Below are positions 8,004-18,033 of a stretch of DNA of 64,000 nucleotides, in pieces. The notes under the pieces were generated by a model. The model was not told where the DNA came from. It saw only the letters and a list, made by a program, of their open reading frames with translations, and did not search any database. The translations under genes were made by a program, and so were the position numbers. Location of the stretch: NCBI GenBank assembly GCA_046330285.1, contig JAXLSX010000007.1:62001-126000 (forward strand), given 5' to 3'. How positions within the stretch are numbered: position 1 is the first letter of the stretch; every line of letters begins with the position of its first letter. This DNA is from RHKX01 sp046330285. Lineage in GTDB: Bacteria; Actinomycetota; Thermoleophilia; Solirubrobacterales; 70-9.

Positions 8004-9368
8004 GTGAGCGCCCGCGAGTTCGACGCGATCGTGATCGGCGCCGGTCCCGCCGGCGAGGTCGCTGCCGGGCGGCTCGCCGATGGCAATCTCGAGGTCGCGA
8101 TCGTGGAGCCGGAGCTGATCGGCGGCGAGTGCAGCTTCTGGGCCTGCATGCCGTCGAAAGCGCTACTGCGACCGGCCGAGCTCCTCGCGGAGACCAAGCG
8201 GGTTCCCGGCCTCCCGGTCGGCGACGAGCTCGACGTCCCGCGGATCCTCTCCCGGCGCGACGAGGTGATCCACGACCTCGACGACTCCGGCCAGCTCCCC
8301 TGGCTCGAGGAGCGCGGGATCGAGCTGTTCCGCGCCCGTGCCGAGATCACCGGCGAACGCCGGGTCCGGGCGGGAGACGACGAACTGTCGGCGCGGATCG
8401 CGGTGATCGTGGCCACCGGATCGGGGGCCGCGATGCCGCCGATCCCCGGCCTCGATGCCGTCAGCGCCTGGACGAACCGGGAGATCACGACGGCGAAGAG
8501 CCCGCCCGCATCGCTCGTCGTCCTCGGCGGCGGCGTCGTCGGGATCGAGATGGCGCAGGCGTGGAGCTCGCTCGGGACCGAGGTGACGGTCGTCGAGGGC
8601 TTCGAACGCATCCTCCCGCGCGAGGAGGAGTTCGCCGCGGACGAGGTCGCCTCGGCGCTGCGGGACCGCGGCGTCGTGCTCAGGACCGGCGAGAAGGTGA
8701 CCGCCGCCCGCCGCGAAGGCGACGAGACGGTGCTCGAGCTCGAGAGCGGCGGAACGGTCTCGGGGGAGCGGCTCCTGGTCGCGGTCGGCCGCAAGGCCCG
8801 GGTCGACGGAATCGGCCTCGAATCCGTGGGCGTCGAGCCCGGCGGCGATCCGATCGAGGTCGACGAGCGGATGCGGGTCGGCGGGCGCGACTGGCTGTAC
8901 GCGATCGGCGACGTCAACGGCCGCTCTCAGCTCACCCACATGGGCAAGTACCAGGCCCGGGTGGCGGCGCAGAACATCCTCGGGCGCGACGCCGTCGCGC
9001 GACACGACGACGAGCGCTCGCCGCGCGTCGTCTTCACCGATCCCGAGATCGCGGCCGTGGGCTACACGCTCGCGGGCGCGAAGGAGGCGGGGCTGCCGGT
9101 GAGCGCGGTCGACGTCGCGACCTCGGCTAACGCCGGTGCCAGCTTCCACGGCCGCAACGCCGACGGCACGAGCCGGCTCGTCATCGACGACGAACGCCGC
9201 GTCGTCGTCGGCGCCACGTTCGTCGGTCCCGATGCGAACGAGCTTCTCCACGCGGCGACGATCGCGGTCGCCGCCGAGGTTCCGGTCGAGACGTTGATCG
9301 AAGCGGTACCAGCGTTCCCGACCCGGAACGAGATCTGGCTCAACCTGCTGCAGAAGTACGGGCTCTAG
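8004..9368 (+). CDS. FAD/NAD(P)-dependent disulfide oxidoreductase (lipoamide dehydrogenase-like)
   Basis: A 454-residue group I pyridine nucleotide-disulfide oxidoreductase. It has an FAD motif GAGPAG (12-17), a redox disulfide C43/C48 in GGECSFWACMPSK, a second dinucleotide fold VLGGGVVGIEMAQAW, the second FAD motif YAIGDVNG and a C-terminal dimerisation domain. The usual catalytic His of lipoamide dehydrogenase (HPTxxE) is Phe438 here (FPTRNE), so ordinary dihydrolipoamide oxidation is doubtful. The start is GTG. No lipoyl-enzyme genes are nearby. Quinone or other disulfide reduction is possible. Confidence 0.88.
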   Translation: MSAREFDAIVIGAGPAGEVAAGRLADGNLEVAIVEPELIGGECSFWACMPSKALLRPAELLAETKRVPGLPVGDELDVPRILSRRDEVIHDLDDSGQLPWLEERGIELFRARAEITGERRVRAGDDELSARIAVIVATGSGAAMPPIPGLDAVSAWTNREITTAKSPPASLVVLGGGVVGIEMAQAWSSLGTEVTVVEGFERILPREEEFAADEVASALRDRGVVLRTGEKVTAARREGDETVLELESGGTVSGERLLVAVGRKARVDGIGLESVGVEPGGDPIEVDERMRVGGRDWLYAIGDVNGRSQLTHMGKYQARVAAQNILGRDAVARHDDERSPRVVFTDPEIAAVGYTLAGAKEAGLPVSAVDVATSANAGASFHGRNADGTSRLVIDDERRVVVGATFVGPDANELLHAATIAVAAEVPVETLIEAVPAFPTRNEIWLNLLQKYGL

Positions 9369-9395
9369 GCCCGGTCCGCAGCGGGCGGCACGCGC

Positions 9396-11430
9396 TCAGA
9401 CGGTCAGGCGCGGCTTGATCTGATCGAGGAAGTCCCGGGGGAAGCCGGGGATGCCCTCGAGCTCGTCCACTGACTCGAAGCGGCCCGAGCGCTCGCGGTG
9501 GGCGAGGACGCGTCCCGTCTGGGTGACCGAGAGGCCGACGTCGCGCAGCTGCTCGAACGTCGCGTCGTTCAGGTTCAGCGGCAGGAACTGGACCGAGCTC
9601 ATCTCCGACGGATCCGGCAGGCTCACCGGCTCGGGGGCCTCGGCTGCGGGCGTCGGCTCGGGAGCGGGCGGCTCCGGTGCCGGCGGTGCGGGGGGCTCGG
9701 GCTGCGGGGCCGGCGGCTCGGGGATGGGTGCCGGCGGTTCCGGCGCCGGTGGCGGTGGTGTCGGTGCCGGAGGCTCGGGCGTCGGCGCCGGCGGCTCGGG
9801 GGCGGGAGGCTCCTGCGCGGCGGGCTGCGGCGCCGGGGCGCTCAGCGGTGCGACGGCGGGCGGAACGGCGCCGGGCTCGAGCGGCTTGGCGACTCCGGCC
9901 ACCGCCTCGCGGGCACGGTTCTCGGCCTCGCGGGCGCGCTGCTCGGCATCGTTTATCCGGGAGAGCATCTCCTGGAGGCGGCGCTCGCGCTCGGCCTCCT
10001 GGTGGCGCAGCTCGGCGAGCTTTTCGGCGCGGGCGGCGCGGGCCTCGGCTTCGCCCGCCTGGGACTCGATCTTGTCGAGCCTCGCCTTCGCCTCCTCGAT
10101 CGCGCGCTCTGTCTGCTCGCGCTTCTCGCCGATGCGGCGCTCGGTCTGATCGAGCTCCTCGACCAGCTCGCGGTCGCGCTGCCGGCGCCGGTCGATCTGC
10201 TCGTCGGCGATCCGGAGCTCGTTCGCGAACGGGTTCTCGTCGCCGAGCGCGGCCTCGTCCCGGCGAGCCTGATCGCCGGTGGCCATCTCGGCGTCGGCCG
10301 CCTTGCCCTCGGCCTCCATCCGCAGACCCTCGACCTCGCGGATGCGCCGCTCGGCGTCGGCTGAGACCTCGGCGGACTGGGCGCGGACGATCGCGTCGTC
10401 CTCGCGCTGCCGCGCCGCCTCGAGCCGGTCGGAGGCCTCGGCGGCCGAAGTCGGCGCCGGTACGGCGGGGGGCGGGACGATGGGAACGCCGGGCGCTCCC
10501 GGCATCTCCGCTGCGGGCTCCAGATCGGGTGGCGGGGGCGGGGGCGGGGGCTCGGGCGAACCGGCAGCGGCCTCGAACGTCTCGGTTACGGGGGCGGGCT
10601 CGGGGGGCCGCGGGCTGCTCGGAGGGTGTGGGTGCAGCAGGCGCCTGCTCGGGCCGCTCGTCGCCGGAGCGGGCTGCGGCGACACCTGCACCGGCGCCGG
10701 CGGCTGCCGCCGCGGCCGCGGCGGCACCGAGTGCGAGCTTGGGATCGGACTTCGGTTCCGCGGAGGGGGCCGGGGCCTGGGGCGCCTCGGGGGCTGCCGG
10801 CGGCGGCGCCGGGGCGGGCACGGGCTTGCCCTTGGCCGCTGCGCGCGCCGCCTTCTTCTCGGCGAGCGCCCGGCGTCGCTCCTCACGAGCGCGGTCGCGC
10901 TCAGCCTTGGCAGCGGCCTTCTTGGCGGCGCGCTCCTGCTTCTTCGCGTCACGTTCGGCCCTGCGATCGCCGTGCGCCGCGGCCGGAGCCGGGGCTGCGG
11001 GAGTGGCGGCCGGAGTCGGAGACGCCTGGCCGGTCGCCTCGGCGGCCGGCGAGACCGGAGCGGCCGGGGTCGCGGGCTGCGACGGCGCAGCACCGCGCTT
11101 ACGTGCAGCTTTCTGCTCCGCTCGCTGCTGCTTCTGTGCCTCGCGCTCGGCTCGCTTGCGCGCCTTCTCCTCTTCGCGCTGACGCTTCTTCTCGTCGCGC
11201 TCGCGCTGCTTGCGCTCGCGCGGGCTCTCCGCCGCGGGTGCGCCCGGCTGAGCGGGGGCGGGCGTGGCCGGTGAGGGTGTGGCCGGAGCAGCCGGAGCCG
11301 GCGTTGCGGGTGCTGGTGTCGCGGGAGCGCCCTGCGCCGGAGGCGCGGGGGCGCCGGAAGGGGGCGGCGGCGGCTCGGCGCCAGCGGGCGGTGCCGCCGG
11401 CGGCTGTGGCTGTTGGTCCTGCTCGCTCAC
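9396..11430 (-). CDS. Pro/Ala-rich coiled-coil protein with C-terminal helix-hairpin-helix domain (frameshifted)
   Basis: The start is GTG 11430, seven nt after GGAGG. The N-terminal third is Pro/Ala-rich with highly charged Lys/Arg/Glu helices; the middle is a ~190-residue coiled coil (RIGEKREQTERAIEEAKARL); a second Pro-rich linker leads to a ComEA-like HhH domain (LNLNDATFEQLRDVGL through FPRDFLDQIKPRLTV). The two halves are in different frames. Removing one base from the six-G run at 10602-10607 joins them without a stop into about 677 residues. Either a sequencing slip or a real frameshift mutation. HhH suggests DNA contact; the coiled coil suggests scaffolding. It follows smpB by 94 nt. 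Confidence 0.7.
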
Positions 11431-11524
11431 TCGACTTCCTCCGTCACTGACGCTCGAACATCGACATTGAAGCAAGGGCGGCGCCGTTCCGTGAGGACCG
11501 CGGTGCGCGCCTGAACGCGGGCGT

Positions 11525-11989
11525 TCAGCGGTTCCGGTGCTTGACCTCGCGCTCGATGTCGCGGGCCACGTCCCGATCCCGAATTTGACGTCGCTTGTCC
11601 TGCTGCTGCTTGCCGCGGGCGAGCGCCAGCTCGACCTTCGCGCGCTTGCCCTTGAAGTAGATGCGCGTCGGGATCAGCGTCAGGCCCTTGCGCTGCATCC
11701 GGCCGATCAGACGCTCGATCTCCCAGCGATGCATGAGCAGTTTCCGCGCCCGCTCCGGCTCGTGGTTGTCACGGGCCGGCGGGTACGGGGGGATGTAGGA
11801 GCCGCGGAGGAAAACCTGCCCGTCCTCGATCGCAGCGTACGAGTCCTGGAGGCGCGCCTTGCCGTCGCGCAGGGACTTGACCTCGGTCCCGGTCAGGACG
11901 ATCCCGGCCTCGAACGTCTCGACGATCTCGTAGGAGAACCGCGCCGCCCGGTTGGTGGCGACGTCGGGTCCGCGCTCGTCGTCGCTCAT
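11525..11989 (-). CDS. smpB: SsrA-binding protein SmpB
   Basis: A 154-residue SmpB, the tmRNA partner that brings SsrA to stalled ribosomes. It shows the oligonucleotide-binding barrel with IVLTGTEVKSLRDGKARLQD, YIPPYPPARDNHEPERARKL, the strand TLIPTRIYFKGKRAKVELAL, and the basic C-terminal tail ARGKQQQDKRRQIRDRD that inserts into the ribosome. Its ATG overlaps the RNase R stop (ATGA), which fits their shared role in trans-translation, since RNase R degrades the released mRNA. No tmRNA gene was seen nearby. Confidence 0.97.
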   Translation of the reverse strand: MSDDERGPDVATNRAARFSYEIVETFEAGIVLTGTEVKSLRDGKARLQDSYAAIEDGQVFLRGSYIPPYPPARDNHEPERARKLLMHRWEIERLIGRMQRKGLTLIPTRIYFKGKRAKVELALARGKQQQDKRRQIRDRDVARDIEREVKHRNR

Positions 11990-13797
11990 CGTCGCCTCCG
12001 ACCCGTGGTCCGGCCGCTGCCGCGGCTGCGGCCGGGCCGGGGACGGCGGCGGTCCCGTTCCTCGCCGGCGGCCGCGACCAGGTCGACCCGCCCGCGTGCC
12101 GGTTCCACCGACTCGACGCGGACCTCGACCCGGTCGCCGATCCCGACCTGCTTTCCCGTGCGCATGCCGATCAAGGCCGACTCGACCTCGTTGATCTCGA
12201 AGCGCTCGCCGGGCATCCGGCGGGCCGGGAAGAACCCCTCGTAGATGTCGGCGTGCTCGCCACGGAAGAGGATGAAAGCACCAGCGCCGATGACGCCGGA
12301 GACCTCTCCCTCGAACACGGTCTCCGCCCCGCGCTCGAACAGCTCCCGCTGGAGCAGGAAGGAGGCACAGATGTCGTCACCGTCGCGCTCGATCCGCATC
12401 GAGTCGCGTTCGCGGTCGGAGCAGTGGAGCGCCGCACCGGCGACCTCGTGGATGCCGGGGCGCTCCTCGCTGCCGTCGATCACCGACAGCAACCCTCGGT
12501 GCGCGATCAGGTCGGGGTAGCGGCGGATCGGCGAGGTGAAGTGGGCGTAGGCGCTGCTGCCGAGCCCGGCGTGCCCGAGGTTGACCTCGCTGTAACGCGC
12601 GGGCTTCAGCGCCCGCAGCACCAGCGACGAGAGGCTCGCGGCGCCGTGGCCGCGGCGCTTCGCCTCGGCGGCGACGAGGCGGCTCGCCTCGGTCGCCGCC
12701 GCCAGGGCCTCGGTCGGCCCGGCGTTGCCCGCAAGCGCGGGAGTCGGCACGCCCAGCGATGCGAGCTGCTCGATCAGGACGCCGACCCGCGCCGGGTCCG
12801 GCTGCTCGTGGACGCGGTAGAGAGTCGGCACGCCTTTGCGCTCGAGCAGGCGCGCGACCTGCTCGTTCGTGAGGACCATCAGCTTCTCGATCAACCGGTG
12901 GGACTCCGTCTGGACGAGCGCGTGCGCCCCCTCGACGTCGCCGTCGGGCGTGAACGTGAACTCGGGCTCGGCGCTGCTCACCTCGAGGCCCTCTCCCCTG
13001 CCCGCGGCGGCGATCGCCGCGGTCGCCCGGCGGGCGGTGGCGATCGCATCGGAGACGTGCTCGGGCGCGCGTTCGGTGCCGGCGAACACGCGGTCCAGCG
13101 CGTCGTAGTCGAGACGCGCGTCGGAGCGGATACGCGAGCGGTAGAAGCTCGCCGAACGCGCCTCCCCGCTCGCGCTCAGCTCGATCTCGGCCGTCACCGC
13201 CAGTCGCTCGACGCCGGGGTTGAGGCTGCAGGCGTCGCTGCTCAGCGACTGCGGCAGCATCGGGCTGACGGTGCCGGGCGCATAGGTCGAGTTCGCTCGC
13301 GCCAGCGCCTCACGGTCGAGCCCGCTCTCGGGCTTGACGTGGGCGGCGACGTCGGCGATGTGGACCCAGACGCGGAAGCCGTCGCCCTCGGTCCGTGCCG
13401 ACACGGCGTCGTCGAAGTCGCGCGCGGTCGCCGGATCGACGGTGAACGTCGGCTCGGCCGTGAGGTCCCGGCGCTCGCCGGCGTCGCGCTCGAGGCGGGC
13501 GATCGCCGACCTCGCCTCCTGCTCGTGGCGATCGCGGAACGTCGGCCGCAGCCCGCGATCGGCGATCAGTGCCGCGACGACGTCGCGCGCGTTGTCGGCG
13601 CGGCCGAGGTCGACGATCGGCTGCCCGCCGCGCTGATCGATCCGGCAGAGCGCAATCCCGCCCGGAGCGACCTTGACGCGGCCGCGCGCGAGGCTGACCT
13701 GCGGTCCCCGCTCGAACAGCGGCTCCCCGACCCAGAAGCGCCCGCGACGAGCTACGACGAGCGCCCGCGGGCGCCCCGCATCCGGTTCGATCGGCAT
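11986..13797 (-). CDS. rnr: RNase R/RNase II-family exoribonuclease
   Basis: A 603-residue RNB-domain 3'-5' exoribonuclease. Metal-binding aspartates D121, D127, D129 and D130 lie in DPATARDFDDAV; the family signature HFTSPIRRYPDLIAHR is present downstream, and an S1 domain (EVSGVIGAGAFILF) precedes a basic Arg/Gly-rich tail. It is shorter than E. coli RNase R (about 800 residues) because only a reduced cold-shock region precedes RNB. It starts on the last base of the S41 protease stop and ends overlapping smpB, so it is coupled on both sides. Confidence 0.93.
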   Translation of the reverse strand: MPIEPDAGRPRALVVARRGRFWVGEPLFERGPQVSLARGRVKVAPGGIALCRIDQRGGQPIVDLGRADNARDVVAALIADRGLRPTFRDRHEQEARSAIARLERDAGERRDLTAEPTFTVDPATARDFDDAVSARTEGDGFRVWVHIADVAAHVKPESGLDREALARANSTYAPGTVSPMLPQSLSSDACSLNPGVERLAVTAEIELSASGEARSASFYRSRIRSDARLDYDALDRVFAGTERAPEHVSDAIATARRATAAIAAAGRGEGLEVSSAEPEFTFTPDGDVEGAHALVQTESHRLIEKLMVLTNEQVARLLERKGVPTLYRVHEQPDPARVGVLIEQLASLGVPTPALAGNAGPTEALAAATEASRLVAAEAKRRGHGAASLSSLVLRALKPARYSEVNLGHAGLGSSAYAHFTSPIRRYPDLIAHRGLLSVIDGSEERPGIHEVAGAALHCSDRERDSMRIERDGDDICASFLLQRELFERGAETVFEGEVSGVIGAGAFILFRGEHADIYEGFFPARRMPGERFEINEVESALIGMRTGKQVGIGDRVEVRVESVEPARGRVDLVAAAGEERDRRRPRPGRSRGSGRTTGRRRR

Positions 13798-14984
13798 CAG
13801 TTGCCCTGCAGCTGCGAGGAGACGTCGGCGAGCCCGGCGTCGAGGACGTCGTCGCCGTCGCTCAGGTCCTTGTCCTCGACCCGCTCGTCGGGGACGACGC
13901 CCTTGCCGAGGATGGACGTACCGTCGGAGGTCAGGTACTCACCGACGGTGAGGTCGAGCGCCCCGCCGGTCTCGAGCGGGATCACCTCCTGGAAGACGCC
14001 CTTGCCGTAGGTGCGGGTCCCGATGACGGTCGCGAGGTCGTTCTCCTTCAGCGCCGCGGTGACGATCTCCGAGGCGGAGGCCGTGTTGCCGTCGACGAGC
14101 ACCGCGATCGGGCCGATGCCCTCGAGCGGGTCGCCGGTGACCTCGAAGGTCTTCTTGTCGCGGGCGCGCCCCTCGATCGTCAGGACCGGGCCGCTCTCCT
14201 GGAAGATCGACTGGACGAGGACGGCCTCGTCGACCAGGCCGCCGCCGTTGCCGCGAAGGTCGAACACGAGGCCCTCGGCGCCCTTGGCGTCGAGCCGCTC
14301 GATCTCGTCGCGGAGCTCGCCGTGGGCGCCGCGGGTGAATCCGGCGAGGGCGACGTAGGCGATCTTCTCGCCGTCGACCTTCTCGATCCGGCCGCGCACC
14401 GCCGGCACCTGGACGTTCGCCCGCTCGACGTCGACGGTCTCCCTCTTGCCCGTCTTCCCGTCGACGACCGTGAGGTTGACGCTCGTCCCGGGCTTGCCCT
14501 TGATCCTGGTCGCCGCGGCATCGGCCGGGACTCCGGCGAGCGACTTGCCGTCGACCGCGACGATCGTGTCGCCGGGACCGATGTCGGCGTCCTCGGCCGG
14601 CGCGCCGTCGAAGACCTGGGCGACGCGGAGGCCCTGCTTGGTCTCGGTGACGGTGACGCCGATGCCGGAGAACTGGCCGGAGGACGACGCCTGGAATCGC
14701 TTGTAGGTGGCCGGGTCGAAGTAGTGGGAGAACTTGTCGTCGTTCGCCTCGCTGATCTTCTTGACCATGCCGTTGATCGAGGCGTTCTGGAGCTCCTCGG
14801 AGTCGGTCGGCCGGAAGTAGGAGTCCTCGATGACCTGCTGCGCCTCCTCCTGACGCGTCTGCTCCCCGCTGTCGGGCAGCAGGTCCTGGAGCGGCCCGAC
14901 GTAGGCGAGCAGCGCAACGGCGGCAAGCGCCCCGGCGACGATGCCGAGGACGAACGCCGGTATGCGGCGGGGACGGTCGCTCAA
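13797..14984 (-). CDS. S41 family carboxyl-terminal processing protease
   Basis: A 395-residue membrane-anchored protease: one transmembrane anchor at residues 11-29, a PDZ domain at about 95-185 (SGIGVTVTETKQGLRV, DTIVAVDGKSLAG) and the S41 fold. The catalytic Ser is S303 in GNTASASEIVTAAL and the Lys is K328 in TRTYGKGVF, with the standard 25-residue separation. CtpA-type enzymes trim envelope proteins. The start is TTG overlapping the ftsX stop (TTGA). It lies between ftsX and RNase R, so it is probably expressed with the division genes and may process a wall hydrolase or division protein. Confidence 0.93.
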   Translation of the reverse strand: MSDRPRRIPAFVLGIVAGALAAVALLAYVGPLQDLLPDSGEQTRQEEAQQVIEDSYFRPTDSEELQNASINGMVKKISEANDDKFSHYFDPATYKRFQASSSGQFSGIGVTVTETKQGLRVAQVFDGAPAEDADIGPGDTIVAVDGKSLAGVPADAAATRIKGKPGTSVNLTVVDGKTGKRETVDVERANVQVPAVRGRIEKVDGEKIAYVALAGFTRGAHGELRDEIERLDAKGAEGLVFDLRGNGGGLVDEAVLVQSIFQESGPVLTIEGRARDKKTFEVTGDPLEGIGPIAVLVDGNTASASEIVTAALKENDLATVIGTRTYGKGVFQEVIPLETGGALDLTVGEYLTSDGTSILGKGVVPDERVEDKDLSDGDDVLDAGLADVSSQLQGN

Positions 14985-15876
14985 ATGCGGAGGAAGCGGC
15001 GCAGCGTCACTCCGCTGCCGAGCGCCGCGACCACCATCGCGCCCACCACCAGTGCGGCGATGAGAGGTCCGAAGGAGATCGTGTTGAGGTTCTCGACCAA
15101 GGCGAAGTTGTCAGACAAGGGATCGACGATCGTGACCTTGCCGAGAAACAGTATGCCGACCGCGATCAGTGCGCCGAACAGGCCGACCACCAGACCCTCG
15201 ATCACGAAGGGCCAGCGGATGAACCAGTTCGTCGCGCCGACGAGCTGCATGACCTCGACTTCGCGGCGGCGGGCGTAGATCGAGAGCCGGATCGTGTTGC
15301 CGACCAGGAACAGCGACGCGACGGCGAGGAGGACGGCGATCACCGCCAGCAGGATCTTCACCGCGCCCGTGACCTCGCGGATCTGCTGAGTCTGTTCGCC
15401 GGTGACGATCTCGTCGATGGCGGCGCTGATCGGCTGCGGCTTGCCGGTCGAATCGGGCGGCGAGAGTGCCGTCTGGACCGACTCGAGGTTGTCGGGGTCG
15501 TCGACCTTGACGTTGAAGGCCGGCGGCAGCGGATTGCTGTTGAGCTGATCGAGCAGGCTCTTGTCCTCGAGGCGGTCCTCGAGGATCTTCAGGGCCTGCG
15601 CCGGCGAGACGTAGTCGACGCTGTCGACGTGCGGGATCGTCGAGATCTTGTCCTGGAGGTTGGTGATCTCGCCGTTGGTCGCGTCGTCGAACAGGAAGAC
15701 CTTGAGCTCGAGCTGGCTGCGGACGTCGTTCGTCTTCGAGCCGCTGGCGTCGAGGACGGGGACGAGCACGCCGATCAGCAGCACGGTGACCGCGATCGTG
15801 ACGATGGCGGCCAGCGACGGCGCCGCGTTGCGGCGAAGTGCCCGGTAGGCCTCGCCGAGGAAGAAGGCGAGGCGGC

Positions 15877-15880
<4 letters not shown>
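14981..15880 (-). CDS. ftsX: Cell division protein FtsX
   Basis: A 299-residue FtsX: membrane segment 1 near residues 22-42, a ~120-residue extracellular loop (VDSVDYVSPAQALKILEDRL is the conserved strand-helix), then three membrane segments in the C-terminal FtsX domain (LLAVIAVLLAVASLFLVGNT and following). It transmits ATP hydrolysis by FtsE across the membrane to activate a peptidoglycan hydrolase. The GTG start overlaps the ftsE stop. The candidate hydrolase in this window is the coiled-coil M23 protein at 41426-42595. Confidence 0.95.
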
Positions 15881-16737
<857 letters not shown>

Positions 16738-16925
16738 GATCAGAAGGCTCCTTCGTCGGCGCCGCGGACGTTCCTCCGACCGCGGGAAGTGGGCGGAGCC
16801 GTGCAAGACGCGTCTTGCACGAAGGCAGCATCATAAGCAAAAGCTCACAGAACGCACACAGTTCGCTCGCGCCCTGCACGATCCCGACCGCTCGCGCCGC
16901 CGGACGCTCCCCTTACGATCACGCC

Positions 16926-17951
16926 GTGGTTCACCTGCGGATCGTCGCCCCGAACACGCAGTGCCGCCACGTCATCGAGCTGCTCGAGAACTCCGACTCG
17001 GTCTTCAACCTCGTCCACTTCGAGAACGCTGCGCGCAAGCCCGACGGCGATCTCGTCCTCTGCGACGTCACCCGGCGCGACGTCAGCCTGCTCGTCGCCG
17101 ACCTTCGCGAGCTCAACGTCGACGTCGACGGATCGATCGCGATCGAAGAGGTGGATGCCGAGATCTCGGCGCTCACCAGCAACAAGTTCCGGCGACGACG
17201 GGACGACGTGGGCGCCGATCCCGTCGTCTGGGAGAACGTCTCCTCGCGGACCTCCGAGAACGTCGAGCTCTCGCAGAGCTACCTGATCTTCATGACTGCC
17301 GCGATGCTGATTGCCGCGGTCGGCATCTACTTCAACCAGCCGATCCTGATCGTCGGCGCGATGGTCGTTGGCCCCGACTTCGGCCCGATCGCCGGCGTCT
17401 GCGTCGCTCTCGTCAATCGCAGCCGCATGCTCGTCCGCCGCTCGGCGACCGCTCTCATCGTCGGATTCCTCGTCGGCACCCTCGTCACCTACGTCGCGAC
17501 CATCGTCCTCCGCGAGGTCGGCGAGATCCCGCACTCGCTCAACTTCGAATCGCACACGCTAGTCCGCTTCATCTCGAACCCGGACTTCTTCTCCGTCTAC
17601 GTCGCCCTCCTCGCCGGGGTGGTCGGGATGCTCAGCCTGACCACTGCCAAGTCAAGCGCCCTCGTCGGCGTCCTGATCTCGGTGGCGACCGTCCCCGCGG
17701 CCGCGAACATCGGCGTCGCCGCGGCCTACACGGACTGGGCGACTGCCTGGGGAGCGACCATCCAGCTGTTCCTCAACCTCACCTCGATCTTTGCTGCAGG
17801 CCTCGTCACGCTCCTGCTGCAGCGAAGGATCTACATGCGCCGTCGCCTCGATCACCTCGCCGACGACGATGCCCGCTCCGCCGCTGGCCTCCCCGTCGGA
17901 ATGAGTCGCCGCCGCCACGTCGACCCCGATCAGGAACCGGCGGCGGAGTAG
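16926..17951 (+). CDS. DUF389 family membrane protein
   Basis: A 341-residue protein beginning with GTG (VVHLRIVAPN). Residues 1-85 form a soluble alpha/beta domain; from residue ~110 there are about six hydrophobic helices with the family segments NQPILIVGAMVVGPDFGPIAGV and a later GVLISVATVPAAANIGVA. This matches the DUF389 (TIGR00341-type) family, whose function is not established; transport has been proposed. The divergent ftsE starts 189 nt away. A hairpin follows the stop. Confidence 0.85.
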   Translation: MVHLRIVAPNTQCRHVIELLENSDSVFNLVHFENAARKPDGDLVLCDVTRRDVSLLVADLRELNVDVDGSIAIEEVDAEISALTSNKFRRRRDDVGADPVVWENVSSRTSENVELSQSYLIFMTAAMLIAAVGIYFNQPILIVGAMVVGPDFGPIAGVCVALVNRSRMLVRRSATALIVGFLVGTLVTYVATIVLREVGEIPHSLNFESHTLVRFISNPDFFSVYVALLAGVVGMLSLTTAKSSALVGVLISVATVPAAANIGVAAAYTDWATAWGATIQLFLNLTSIFAAGLVTLLLQRRIYMRRRLDHLADDDARSAAGLPVGMSRRRHVDPDQEPAAE

Positions 17952-17975
17952 GCCCGCCGGCTTCGTACGCCGGGC
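17952..17975 (+). terminator. Possible terminator after the DUF389 gene
   Basis: GCCCG and CGGGC arms (17952-17956 and 17971-17975), with further internal pairing, are followed by GTTTGTTCT. It is short and imperfect. Confidence 0.35.
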
Positions 17976-18033
17976 GTTTGTTCTGGCTGGGGAGGGGGTC
18001 GCTGGCGCAAATCATCCGCGAGCGGACAGTTCC

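Noticed and set aside
11431..11524. tmRNA (ssrA) next to smpB
   Set aside because: The gap is only 94 nt, with no tRNA-like ends; none was seen elsewhere in the window.
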